NCBI GenBank assembly: GCA_027493625.1
Contig: JAOSKM010000003.1
Span: 496,001 to 560,000 of the forward strand
DNA from: Planctomycetota bacterium
Lineage (GTDB): Bacteria > Planctomycetota > UBA8742 > UBA2392
Direction: 5' to 3'
Length of the DNA stretch: 64,000 nucleotides
The translations under genes were made by a program, and so were the position numbers. Of this stretch, positions 18,625 through 26,875 are shown piece by piece (the stretch's first letter is position 1; each line of letters begins with the position of its first letter). The notes beneath the pieces were generated by a model. It ran no database searches. It worked only from the letters and a program-made list of their open reading frames with translations, and was not told where the DNA came from.

Positions 18625-18906
18625 CTACTCCAGGCGTTCCGCGCCGACCTTGGGCACCCACTCGCGGATCTGGTACTTCGCGATATCGAGCTTTTTGAAC
18701 GGGTCGTCCTCGAACAGGGCGACGGCCTTTTCAATCCCCTCGGCCTGCAGCACCAGCATGCCGCCCGTGCGCGGGTTGAACGGGCCGCTGAACAGCAGGT
18801 AGCCCTGCTTCTGCAAACCGGCTGAGAACTCGCGATGGGCGGGCGTGTGCTGCTCCACCACGTCCATGGGCTTGATGTATTCGATAGTGACGACGAAGTA
18901 GGGCAC
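18625..18906 (-). CDS. YciI-family protein
   Basis: 93 residues from GTG. It shows the YciI-like ferredoxin-fold pattern 'YFVVTIEYIKPMDVVEQHTP' (first strand and a conserved His), 'GYLLFSGPFNPRTGGMLVL' and 'FEDDPFKKLDIAKYQIREW' (conserved DPF). Family members are small cytoplasmic dimers; a His/Asp pair suggests catalysis but reactions are known for only a few. It stands alone between degenerate repeats. Confidence 0.88.
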   Translation of the reverse strand: MPYFVVTIEYIKPMDVVEQHTPAHREFSAGLQKQGYLLFSGPFNPRTGGMLVLQAEGIEKAVALFEDDPFKKLDIAKYQIREWVPKVGAERLE

Positions 18907-18910
18907 GTTT

Positions 18911-18944
18911 CAGGTTCCAGGGTTCAGGTATCAGGTTTCAGGGA
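18911..18944. repeat. Degenerate CAGGTTTCAGG tandem repeat
   Basis: Three imperfect copies of a ~10-base unit (CAGGTTCCAGG, TTCAGGTATC, AGGTTTCAGG) sit immediately upstream of the YciI gene. Confidence 0.5.
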
Positions 18945-19018
18945 AACTCATGCAGGTGCGGACGCCAAGGACGGCTGCGTTGCCGCGCCGTCCCTGAGAC
19001 CTGCAACCTGTCCGCTGT

Positions 19019-19559
19019 CTAGAACGGTGGCTCTTCGCCACCGCCGCCTTCGGGCAGGCTGGTTGCGTAGTCGTCGTAGCCGCCGGGGCCGCCGCCGTAC
19101 TCTTCGCCGCCGCCCTGGCCGCCGCCCTGGTTGTAGTTGCCGCGTCCGCCGCCCTGGCTGCGTCCACCGCCGCGGTTGCCGCCTCCGCCGCCGCCGCCGC
19201 CGCCGTCACCGCCGTCACCGCCGCCGGCGCGCCCGACGAAGGTGAAGTTGGTGCAGATCACCTTCAGCTTGCTGCGGTTCTGGCCGGTCTGCTTGTCCAC
19301 CCACTTGTCCTGCTGCAGGCGGCCTTCGACCAGCAGGGGGTCGCCCTGCTTTTTTCCAGCGGCACAGGGTTTCGGCCTGTTTGCCCCAGACAGTGATTTC
19401 GACGAAGGTGACGCGTTCCTGCTTCTGGTTGCTGCTGTCGGTGAACACGTCGTTGACGGCCAGCGTGATGTCAGTGACCTGCGTGCCGCCCGGCGTGGTG
19501 CGCAACTCGGGCGTGCGGGTCAGGTTGCCCATGACGATGACTTTGTTGAAGCTGCTCAT
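19019..19559 (-). CDS. ssb: Single-stranded DNA-binding protein, one frame break
   Basis: The N-terminal part (19559 down to ~19350) gives 'MSSFNKVIVMGNLTRTPELR' through 'VEITVWGKQAETLCRWKK', a clear OB-fold start. Continuation 'VDKQTGQNRSKLKVICTNFTFVG' is in another frame to 19019. The break is one extra A in an A6G run (plus-strand T run at 19350-19355). Removing one base restores W-K-K-Q-G-D-P-L-L-V-E-G-R. The tail is extremely Gly-rich and ends 'GGEEPPF', the acidic, Phe-terminated tip that recruits repair proteins. Reconstructed length is ~179 residues. SSB is essential, so error or slippage is likelier than a true null. Confidence 0.88.
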
Positions 19560-19763
19560 GTCTCATCTCCCCCGGGTCAGGTAAGCGCGTGTGCAAAGGT
19601 CCCGGATACCTCGGGCACCCCATGGCGCCCGCGAATAACTATACACCGACCTGCGACATCGCCAGCCTGTTCAAGAGTGTCAGTTACGATTCCAAACCTG
19701 ATGCAGGCGTGTAGTCGACGTCCGCGGCGCGCCTTCTAAGCTTGGCCCGCGAAAGGAGACACC

Positions 19764-20159
19764 ATGGAACTGCTTGATTTCTTCTGGCCCCAGTGGGCGC
19801 AGGCTGCCCATCTTCGCGAGATTGCCACCGCGCTGAAGTCCGGCGGCGGGCGCAAGACTTCGCCCACGCGCGTCGCCGTTGACCTGCAGGCCGACATCAA
19901 CACGCTGGCCCTGGTCTGCATGGGGCTGGTGGCGGCCTTGATCGAGAAGGGCGTGATCAGTGAGCTCGACCTGCAGATGCACCTGCAGAAAATCGACGAG
20001 CTGGACGCCCAGGCCGACCACGGCCTGGACCCCAGACTGCTGCGCGGGGCATTGGGGCTGAAGCAGCCGCCCAAGAAGTCGCTGCCTTCGCGCGCCAAGC
20101 TGCGGAAGAAGGCGGCCAAGGGCGGCCCGGTCCCGGCCGCCACGAAGAAGGCGCGTTAG
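19764..20159 (+). CDS. Small conserved-looking hypothetical protein
   Basis: 131 residues, ATG with AAAGGAG seven bases upstream. It is mostly helical: 'MELLDFFWPQWAQAAHLREI', then a helix containing 'DINTLALVCMGLVAALIEKG' and 'DLQMHLQKIDELD'. The C-terminus is Lys/Ala-rich and basic (~95-131). No known motif. The hydrophobic stretch is too amphipathic for a confident membrane helix, and a nucleic-acid-contacting basic tail is possible. It converges with the next gene, one base between the stops. Confidence 0.65.
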   Translation: MELLDFFWPQWAQAAHLREIATALKSGGGRKTSPTRVAVDLQADINTLALVCMGLVAALIEKGVISELDLQMHLQKIDELDAQADHGLDPRLLRGALGLKQPPKKSLPSRAKLRKKAAKGGPVPAATKKAR

Positions 20160-20160
20160 C

Positions 20161-20778
20161 TCAGGTCGCAGGCGTGGCGGGCGGCGGCGGCGGCATGCCG
20201 CCAGCGGGCGGGTAGTGGCTGTGGTACTGCTGCATCACAAGCTTCCGGTTGCGCGCGCGTTTCACCGCCACCACGATCAGGATGATCACGCAGGCGACAA
20301 ACGAGCCGAAACCCAGGCCGAAGAAACCCAGCAACGAGCCCACAATCTTCTCGCCCGGGTTGCCGCCCAGCGCGACCTGCCCGCCGCCAGTGGCCGTCGT
20401 CGCCACCACCTTGTATTCGCCCGCGGCCGGGAAGTTCACCGAGCCGTAGTTGCGGCCGGCCACGCCGTTTGCGTTGTAGGTGACGTTGCCGATCGTGCTG
20501 CTGATGTTCAGCGGTTCGCCGCCGGAAAGGGGCGTGATGCTGAGCGTGAGGTCAGCCGGAGCGCTGGCCTGCGCCACCCCGCGCTGCTCGAAGAAGATGG
20601 CCTGTTCGCCCGGCTGCTCGATGCGGATCACCGCCTCGCCCGGCGCATCCACGCGTTGCATGCCCTCGGCCACGCTCATCAGCCCGCCGGCCATCAGCAC
20701 GACCGCCCCGATACCGCCCAGGATCAGCACGGCCGGCCCCAGCAGGAACCAGCCCCAGTGTGGTTTTATGTTCTGCAT
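20161..20778 (-). CDS. Two-helix membrane protein, unknown
   Basis: 205 residues from ATG 20778; a GTG six codons upstream is possible. Membrane helices at ~8-33 and ~145-170 flank an extracytoplasmic beta-rich segment of ~110 residues ('EAVIRIEQPGEQAIFFEQRG', 'FPAAGEYKVVATTATG'). A Pro-rich cytoplasmic tail ends in a poly-Pro run. The layout resembles small envelope sensor or regulatory proteins, but no family is recognised. A TACAAT box seven bases before the ATG suggests a leaderless message. Confidence 0.65.
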   Translation of the reverse strand: MQNIKPHWGWFLLGPAVLILGGIGAVVLMAGGLMSVAEGMQRVDAPGEAVIRIEQPGEQAIFFEQRGVAQASAPADLTLSITPLSGGEPLNISSTIGNVTYNANGVAGRNYGSVNFPAAGEYKVVATTATGGGQVALGGNPGEKIVGSLLGFFGLGFGSFVACVIILIVVAVKRARNRKLVMQQYHSHYPPAGGMPPPPPATPAT

Positions 20779-20785
20779 GGCAGTG

Positions 20786-20814
20786 ATTGTAGACACGAGG
20801 AGACGGATTGCCAG
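20786..20814 (-). promoter_or_regulatory. Candidate promoter, leaderless type
   Basis: Minus strand: CTGGCA (20809-20814), 17-bp spacer, TACAAT (20786-20791), then seven bases to the ATG at 20778. Confidence 0.45.
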
Positions 20815-20875
20815 ACGGACGGGGGAGGGAGGGGTTGAAGGCTTGGGCCTTGGGGAATTCGATGACCGGTCTACC

Positions 20876-20928
20876 TATGACTTTTGACTTCTGACTTCGA
20901 ACTTCTGCCGACTGCCTCCTGCCGCCTT
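20876..20928. repeat. Degenerate ACTTCTG tandem repeat
   Basis: Imperfect copies of TGACTTCTGACTTC grade into GACTGCCTCCTGCC, filling the gap up to the stop of the HTH gene. Confidence 0.45.
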
Positions 20929-20929
20929 C

Positions 20930-22420
20930 TCAGCGGGTCGCCGCGCCCGCGCCGGCCGGCTGGATGCCGTGGGCTTCCGCCAGCGGGCGCAGGAAGCCGT
21001 AGCCCAGGGTCAGTGAGTCGCGCAGGAACGCTGCCCCGCGCTCACGCGCGGCTTCGTCGCCCAGCTCAAGCGCGTGGCGCGCGTGCATGGCGCGTACCAT
21101 GAAGTCGGGCAGGAACTCAGGCTCGAGCGTTTCAAGTGCCTGCCCGGCCGACTCGAACGACTTGCGCGCCGCGCGCGTTTTGGCGGCGCGGACCTGCGCC
21201 TCGCACGCGATCACCCGCAATTCGATTGTCAGCGCCGGTTCGCTGCCGGCGGTCTCGGGGAAGGGCGCGCCCTCCAGGATGGCGTCCGTGGCTTCCAGCA
21301 GCCGGCGCGAGCGCGCGTCCAGGTGGCCCAGCATGTTCACGCGGGTGCGGCGCACGCGCTGCAGGGCGTTGTCCTCGCGCGACCACAGGCCCAGCAACAG
21401 CAAGGGCGGCGAGCCCACAGCCATGCGGGTCCAGCGCCGGGCGACTTCCTCAAGCGGCGTCATGCCGGCCAGGAAGCCGGCGAACAGCAGGGCGTCGCGC
21501 AGGTTGTCGGCCAGTTCGCGGTCGCAGACTGCTACCACTCGGCTCAACTCGTTCAGCGCTGGACCCAGCCGCCCGGTCTGCATGTCGAGGATCGCCCGTG
21601 GCACGCGCAGCAGCCAGTCTTCCACCCAGCGCGGCGGCTCGCTGTCAGCCAGCTGCAGCACGGCGTCGGCCAGACGTGCACTCTCGGAAAGGCGCCCGGC
21701 AGAGGCCAGCCCCACGCAGGTGTTGTAGGTAAGGCGCATGAACTGGGCGTCGCGCAGGCGACCCGCGTTGAGCAGCGCCGCCAGCGCCGAGCGGTGAAGT
21801 TCGCGCTGGCGGGTGTAGTCGCCCTCGAAGAAGCACTGCACGGCCTCCAGCATGTCCACGTTGGCCTGCATGCTCGGGCTCTGGGTCAGCTTCACAAGCT
21901 GGCGCAGGGCCGGCAGCACCTCGGCGGTCTCCTGGTGGCGGTGCTCGCCGATCAGGACGCGGTACTCGTTCAGCAGTTTCACGAACACGGGGCGGGCTCG
22001 CTCCATGATGCGCTTCTGCAACTCCTGGTTGCGGGCCAGTGCGTCGTCCAGTTCGCGCACCATGCGGGCGGGCGCCTCGCCCATCGCGCCCAGGCGCTCG
22101 TGGCCCACGGCGTTCAGCTTCACCACCAGCTCCAGCAGCTGCTGCGATTCCGCGGCTGCGGCTTCGCTGACGCGGGCTTCCAGCATTTCGCCCCGTCCGA
22201 CCAGCAGCCAGGCCGGGTTCAGGCCGAAGGCGTGGATCAGCCGCTGCAGGAAGTCCGCAGGCACGCGCCCGGCGCGCAGGTAGCGGTGGACATTGGCCTT
22301 GCCGGCGCCGGTGCGGCGAGCGATTTCGTTCTGGCTGTGCTGTTCTGCCAGCAGTCGCAGACGGCCGCGCAGGGCCTCGGCGTCGTTGTGTTTTTGATCC
22401 CCCCCGGCCATGGGTTCCAA
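20930..22420 (-). CDS. HTH (XRE-like) regulator with long helical-repeat domain
   Basis: 496 residues. The TTG at 22420 has GGAG eight bases upstream and is preferred to the ATG three codons later. Residues ~15-70 are a helix-turn-helix of the XRE/lambda-repressor kind ('HSQNEIARRTGAGKANVHRY' and 'FLQRLIHAFGLNPAWLLVG'). The remaining ~420 residues are all-helical with TPR-like periodicity ('QANVDMLEAVQCFFEGDYTR', 'LRDAQFMRLTYNTCVGLASA'). This architecture recalls peptide- or partner-sensing regulators such as the RRNPP type, but I see no specific ligand signature. Its target is unknown; it does not sit in an obvious operon. Confidence 0.78.
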   Translation of the reverse strand: MEPMAGGDQKHNDAEALRGRLRLLAEQHSQNEIARRTGAGKANVHRYLRAGRVPADFLQRLIHAFGLNPAWLLVGRGEMLEARVSEAAAAESQQLLELVVKLNAVGHERLGAMGEAPARMVRELDDALARNQELQKRIMERARPVFVKLLNEYRVLIGEHRHQETAEVLPALRQLVKLTQSPSMQANVDMLEAVQCFFEGDYTRQRELHRSALAALLNAGRLRDAQFMRLTYNTCVGLASAGRLSESARLADAVLQLADSEPPRWVEDWLLRVPRAILDMQTGRLGPALNELSRVVAVCDRELADNLRDALLFAGFLAGMTPLEEVARRWTRMAVGSPPLLLLGLWSREDNALQRVRRTRVNMLGHLDARSRRLLEATDAILEGAPFPETAGSEPALTIELRVIACEAQVRAAKTRAARKSFESAGQALETLEPEFLPDFMVRAMHARHALELGDEAARERGAAFLRDSLTLGYGFLRPLAEAHGIQPAGAGAATR

Positions 22421-22516
22421 TTCTAAAACTCCTGAATCAAGAAGCCATTGGCACCTTGGCGAACCACGGGGTATCCATGAAAGTCGCTTGCAGTGGCATT
22501 ATGAAGGGAGACACGG

Positions 22517-22591
22517 ATGATCTACGAATACATCGCGCTGGGTCTGCTGCTGGTAGGGGCTACACTGTTCGTGATGCTGCTGGGCGGTTAG
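22517..22591 (+). CDS. 24-residue single-helix membrane peptide
   Basis: ATG at 22517 preceded by AAGGGAG with seven-base spacing. It encodes 24 residues starting 'MIYEYIALGLL' and ending 'MLLGG', essentially one membrane helix. The good ribosome site, exact helix length and clean stop argue for a real small protein. It could be a subunit-stabilising peptide like KdpF or CydX, but no partner lies next to it. Confidence 0.6.
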   Translation: MIYEYIALGLLLVGATLFVMLLGG

Positions 22592-22636
22592 CTCGCCCTA
22601 AAGTTCCACAAACGAAACTTCCCGGGCCCGGGAAAA

Positions 22637-22667
22637 ACAAAAAAGCCCCCGCAGCAGCGGGGGCTTT
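22637..22667 (-). terminator. Strong Rho-independent terminator after the amidase gene
   Basis: 11-bp stem (22642-22652 with 22657-22667, loop AGCA). Read on the minus strand it runs into TTTTTTGTTTTT. It may also act on the plus strand after the small ORF. Confidence 0.88.
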
Positions 22668-22680
22668 CGCATTCGTGCGG

Positions 22681-23712
22681 CTACTTGCTGACGCTGGCGC
22701 GGTTGCGGGTCCAGGTTGCCACCACTCCCTCGTACAGGGCCTTGGCCAGCTTCTCCTGGTACTGCTTCTGGCTGAGCAGTCTGGCTTCCTGTGCGTTGCT
22801 GAGGAAGCCGAGTTCGACCAGCGTGGCCGTCATGCCGGTCTTTTCCAGCACGCGCAGGCCGCGGGGGTCTTTCTTGGCGCCGCGGTTGTTGGCGCCGGTC
22901 GCGGTGTGCAGCGCGCCGACCAGGGCCCTGGCAAACAGGGCGCCCGGCTCGGAGTTCTGGTTATAGAACACCTCGATGCCGGTCACGCTGTCGTCGGTGG
23001 GCGAGATGTTGGCGTGGATGCTGACGAACAGGTCGCATTTGGCCTTGTTCGCGATTTCGCAGCGCGCATCCAGCTCCGGGTAGACATCGGTGGTGCGGGT
23101 CATGACGACCTTGGCGCTGGCGGACTCGCACAGGTCGCGCAGCATCAGCGAAACCGGCAGGCAGACGTCCTTCTCCTGCACGCCGTTGCCGATGCCGCCC
23201 GGGTCTTTGCCGCCGTGACCGGGGTCGATGCAGATGGTCAGGCCCTTCAGCAGCGTGCTGGTGACCTTGACCGTGCCGGCGGGCTCCTGTTCGGGCAGCG
23301 GCGTGATCGGGTCGAGGGTGTACTCGGCCTTGGGCTGGCGCCTGGGTCCGCGCACCAGGTCGTGGCGCCCGAAGTGCTTGCACAGGAAGTTGAAGGTGGA
23401 CTCGGGGACGCGCAGGTCGCGGCGGCGGTCGAAGGCGTCGCGCTCCTGGCGCCAGAGCGTGCCGTTCACGTTGAATACGTCGCTGCCGGCCTCGAACACC
23501 ACCCTGTCGCCCTGGGGGCTGCTCATGGTGTAGTCGTAGGCGCCGGGACCGCGGTCGTAGGTCCAGCCCAGCTCGGCGACCATCTCGGAGATCCAGATGT
23601 CGCGCGGCTCCGGATCTTCGGCGGTCACGGGCTGGGGCGGTACCGTGGAGATGGTCGTGCAGCCGGCCAGGAAGATGGCCAGTGCGGCGAATGTGATCAG
23701 TGTCGTGCGCAT
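22681..23712 (-). CDS. N-acetylmuramoyl-L-alanine amidase, lipoprotein
   Basis: 343 residues. A lipoprotein signal 'MRTTLITFAALAIFLAGCTT' (lipobox LAGC) is followed by ~110 residues of unknown N-domain and an Amidase_3 zinc domain (~165-335). That domain has 'ICIDPGHGGKDPGG' (first His ligand), 'EKDVCLPVSLMLRDL' (Glu ligand), 'DLFVSIHAN' (His ligand) and 'TLVELGFLSNAQE' (catalytic Glu). It cuts the bond between MurNAc and the peptide stem in the periplasm. It is encoded singly, with its own strong terminator. Confidence 0.93.
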   Translation of the reverse strand: MRTTLITFAALAIFLAGCTTISTVPPQPVTAEDPEPRDIWISEMVAELGWTYDRGPGAYDYTMSSPQGDRVVFEAGSDVFNVNGTLWRQERDAFDRRRDLRVPESTFNFLCKHFGRHDLVRGPRRQPKAEYTLDPITPLPEQEPAGTVKVTSTLLKGLTICIDPGHGGKDPGGIGNGVQEKDVCLPVSLMLRDLCESASAKVVMTRTTDVYPELDARCEIANKAKCDLFVSIHANISPTDDSVTGIEVFYNQNSEPGALFARALVGALHTATGANNRGAKKDPRGLRVLEKTGMTATLVELGFLSNAQEARLLSQKQYQEKLAKALYEGVVATWTRNRASVSK

Positions 23713-23896
23713 TGGGCTTGCTCCGCGTTCAGTGCCGTCCCGCGATACGCGGGCGGGTCAGGGGGCCTATCGGCAAGCTGAAGCCCCTGCATTGAGCTTT
23801 TGTTGCAATTGTCGCCGGGGCCACGCGCAAAGCCGTTTGCTTTAGGGATTCGCGCGAGTAATGTAAGCGATCCTGCGGCGGAACTCAGGGGTACTG

Positions 23897-24877
23897 ATGG
23901 GCCTGATGCGGATTGCGATGCTTCCCCTGCTGCTCGGCCTGCTGGCCGGTGCGGCGGGCGCACAGGAAGCCAAGCCCGATTTCGACGCGCTGTGGAAAAC
24001 CGGCTCGTTGTGGGAGGTCGGCGACAACCGCGCCAGGGTTCAGGAGGCGCGCAAGGCGATCATCGCCGCCGGCGCCGAGGGCCGCAAGTTTGCGCTGACC
24101 AAGCTGGGCGTCACCGCGGGCCTGGAACTGCGCTGCCTGAACGCAGTGTTCGAGGGCTGGGGCGCCGACGCCTACGACGATCTGGCAGCGAACATCGGGC
24201 ACCAGGACGCTTCAGCGCGCCGCAACGTGGCGGAGCTGCTGTCCACGCTGAACGACCCCAAGGCCGCAGGCGCGCTGCTGGCCCAGGCCACCAGCGAAGA
24301 GAGCCTGGGGCCGCGCCTCTCGCAACTGGCCGCCCTGGCCAAATGGAAGGTCGAGGACGCCGTACCTTTGATCATCGATATCTCGCGCAGCGAAACTGAG
24401 CGCGTGCGTCATCGCGCGGCCGGCCTGCTGGGAAACTACGAAACCGGTGACGCGGTTGCGCGACTGATCGAGCTGCTGGATGACCCGGTGTTTTACGTGC
24501 GCGACGGGGCCCGCAACGCCCTGGCTGAAGGCACGCCCGGGGCGCGCGCGGTGTGCCTGGCGCGTCTGCGCGAGCAGCTTGAGCTGACGCCCGCCGAACA
24601 GAATCCGCAGCGCATCCGGCTGCTGCTGCCGGTGATTGCCACGCTGGCCGATGACGCGGTGCCGAAGCTGCTGCAGCAGGCCCTGAAGCACGAGACGGGC
24701 TCGATCCGCGGCGAAGCAGGCGACGCGCTGGTGACCTGGAAGTTGCGCGCCGGGCTGCTGGACAAGGAAGTGGAAGTGGATGCGCTGCTTCAGAAGGCGC
24801 TGGACAGCGAGTATGACCCGTACGCCAAGGCAGCGCTGGAGAAAGCGCGCGCCAGGTTGAACGACAGCCAGAAGTGA
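23897..24877 (+). CDS. Exported HEAT-repeat protein
   Basis: 326 residues. A signal peptide ends near 'GAAGAQEA'. The rest is built of ~30-residue helical pairs of HEAT/PBS-lyase type, such as 'DASARRNVAELLSTLNDPKA', 'SETERVRHRAAGLLGNYETG' and 'PVFYVRDGARNALAEGTPG'. No catalytic motif. HEAT arrays are protein-binding scaffolds. moeA begins six bases after the stop, so co-transcription is likely though a functional link is unclear. Confidence 0.85.
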   Translation: MGLMRIAMLPLLLGLLAGAAGAQEAKPDFDALWKTGSLWEVGDNRARVQEARKAIIAAGAEGRKFALTKLGVTAGLELRCLNAVFEGWGADAYDDLAANIGHQDASARRNVAELLSTLNDPKAAGALLAQATSEESLGPRLSQLAALAKWKVEDAVPLIIDISRSETERVRHRAAGLLGNYETGDAVARLIELLDDPVFYVRDGARNALAEGTPGARAVCLARLREQLELTPAEQNPQRIRLLLPVIATLADDAVPKLLQQALKHETGSIRGEAGDALVTWKLRAGLLDKEVEVDALLQKALDSEYDPYAKAALEKARARLNDSQK

Positions 24878-24882
24878 CAGCC

Positions 24883-26091
24883 ATGAGCAAGCGAAGCGGA
24901 TTCGGTACACTGGTGAGCGCGGATGACGCGCTGGACCTGATTCTCTCCAAGCTGAGGCCCGTCACGGGCACCGAGCCGGTTGCAGTCGAAAACTCCGACC
25001 TGCGCATCCTGGCCGAGGACATCAAGAGCACCATCAACGTGCCCGCCTTCGACCGCGCCGCCATGGACGGCTACGCCGTGCGCAGCGAAGACCTGGAAGA
25101 ACCCTGCATGCTCCGGATCTCGGGCAGGGCGCTGGCCGGCGCGCCCTGGAAGGGCACGATCAAGAAGGGCGAGTGCATCGAAATCGCTACCGGCGCGCCG
25201 ATGCCCAAGGGCGCCGACGCGGTGGTGATGGTCGAGAACGCGGTACTGGTGGGCCAGGCCGTTAGTTTTCGCGCGCCGGTCGCCCGGGGCGAAAACGTGG
25301 GGCTGAAGGCTTCCGACATCGGCAAGGGCGACCTGGTGCTTAAGCGCGGCACGGTGATGGGGCCGGGTCAGATCGCCGCAGTGGCCATCATCGGGCGCGA
25401 AAAGGTGAAGGTGGTCAGCCGTCCCCGCGTGCTGATTTTCACCACCGGCGACGAAATCGTCACGCCCGGCAAGGAACTGAAGGCCGGCCAGGTGTACGAC
25501 TCCAACAGCTACGCGATGATGACCATTGCGCGTCGCGCCGGGGCCGAGGTCACCTACCAGCCCAACGTGAAGGACACGCTGGCCAACCTTACCAAGGCAC
25601 TGAAGACGGCGTCTGAGAAGTACGACCTGATCGTGTTCAGCGGCGGCACCAGCGTGGGCGCGCGCGACTACGCGCGCGAGGCGGTCGCCGAGCTGGGCAC
25701 CGTGCACGTGCACGGCGTGGCCATCAAGCCGGGCAAGCCGGTGCTGTTCGGCACCATCGGAAAGTGCGGGGTGTTCGGCATGCCGGGCTACCCGACCAGC
25801 TGCCTCTTGACCGCCAAGCTGTTCCTGTCGCCGGCGATCCGCCGCCTGGCGCACAACCACTTCCACGAGCTGCGCAAGAAAGTCGTCACGCTGGGCCACG
25901 AGGTCAAGCAGGACAAAACCAAGCAACTGCTGCTGCCGGTGCGCGTGGACGACCACGACGTGGCCTGGAGCACTTTCAAGGGCTCCGGCGCCATCACCAG
26001 CCTCAGTGAAAGCGTCGGCTACATCGAGATCGACGCCGGCGACGGCGTGGTGCAGAAGGGCGCCGAGGCCGTCCTGCGCGTGATCAGCTGA
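24883..26091 (+). CDS. moeA: Molybdopterin molybdenumtransferase MoeA
   Basis: 402 residues from ATG 24883; a GTG at 24874 overlaps the previous stop. It has the MoeA domain order, with 'FDRAAMDGYAVR', 'EIATGAPMPKGADAVVMVEN' and the central MPT-binding domain 'VLIFTTGDEIVTPG' / 'DLIVFSGGTSVGARDY'. 'KPGKPVLFGTIGKCGVFGMP' and C-terminal domain IV follow. It inserts molybdate into adenylylated molybdopterin to give the molybdenum cofactor. mogA follows within 170 bases. Confidence 0.95.
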   Translation: MSKRSGFGTLVSADDALDLILSKLRPVTGTEPVAVENSDLRILAEDIKSTINVPAFDRAAMDGYAVRSEDLEEPCMLRISGRALAGAPWKGTIKKGECIEIATGAPMPKGADAVVMVENAVLVGQAVSFRAPVARGENVGLKASDIGKGDLVLKRGTVMGPGQIAAVAIIGREKVKVVSRPRVLIFTTGDEIVTPGKELKAGQVYDSNSYAMMTIARRAGAEVTYQPNVKDTLANLTKALKTASEKYDLIVFSGGTSVGARDYAREAVAELGTVHVHGVAIKPGKPVLFGTIGKCGVFGMPGYPTSCLLTAKLFLSPAIRRLAHNHFHELRKKVVTLGHEVKQDKTKQLLLPVRVDDHDVAWSTFKGSGAITSLSESVGYIEIDAGDGVVQKGAEAVLRVIS

Positions 26092-26259
26092 TCCGCAGCT
26101 TGATCCCCCTGATGCAGTAACCCGACCGCCCCCTTCACCGGCGCGGGGTTTTCTTCGCAGCCCGCCGCCCCGGTGCGGCCGGAAGCTTGAAACAGCAAGC
26201 GCATTTCCTGCAGCCGAGAGTGTTTTCCCCGGACCGACATCCCGCTAAAAGCATAACCC

Positions 26260-26826
26260 ATGAATGAACCTGCACGCATCGGCATCGTCACTGTTTCCGA
26301 CCGCGCCGCACGCGGTGAGTACGAGGACAAGGGCGGGCCCGCCATCCTCGATGAACTCAACAAGATCCTGGTCAGCGACTGGGAAGCCGTCGAGGTCGTG
26401 ATCCCCGACGAAATCGACATCATCCAGGAAACGCTGATCGACCTGTGCGACGACGAGCAGTGCGCACTGGTCGTCACCACCGGCGGCACCGGCCCCGCGG
26501 TACGCGACGTCACACCCGACGCTACCCAGGCCGTGTGCAGCAGGATGATGCCCGGCTTCGGCGAACTGATGCGCGCCGAAAGCCTCAAGGCCGTGCCCAC
26601 CGCCATCCTGTCGCGCCAGACCGCCGGCATCCGCGGCAAGACCCTGATCGTGAACCTGCCGGGCAACCCGCCGGCGATACACGACTGCCTGATGGCGGTG
26701 TTCCCGGCCATCCCGTACTGCGTTGACCTGCTCGAGGGCCCGTACCTCGAGACCGACGAAGAGTACTGCAAAGCCTTCCGCCCCAAGCACGCGAAACGCC
26801 GGCCCGGTCCGCAGGTCCAGGAGTAA
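26260..26826 (+). CDS. mogA: Molybdopterin adenylyltransferase MogA
   Basis: 188 residues. The MogA/MoaB fold shows 'IGIVTVSDRAARGEYEDKGG', 'ALVVTTGGTGPAVRDVTPDAT', the catalytic-loop region 'MPGFGELMRAESL' and 'LIVNLPGNPPAIHDCLMAVFP'. It adenylylates molybdopterin before MoeA acts. Length and the 'RGEYEDKGGPAI' region favour MogA over MoaB. The 168-base gap after moeA contains only a weak GC stem followed by TTTTCTT. Confidence 0.93.
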   Translation: MNEPARIGIVTVSDRAARGEYEDKGGPAILDELNKILVSDWEAVEVVIPDEIDIIQETLIDLCDDEQCALVVTTGGTGPAVRDVTPDATQAVCSRMMPGFGELMRAESLKAVPTAILSRQTAGIRGKTLIVNLPGNPPAIHDCLMAVFPAIPYCVDLLEGPYLETDEEYCKAFRPKHAKRRPGPQVQE

Positions 26827-26875
26827 CCGGCGCCTGTCCCGCCCGGAAAGCCGACCAGGCGGTCGCGGACAATCC

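Noticed and set aside
22456..23781. 441-residue plus-strand frame opposite the amidase
   Set aside because: Shadow of the amidase gene; passes through the terminator hairpin.
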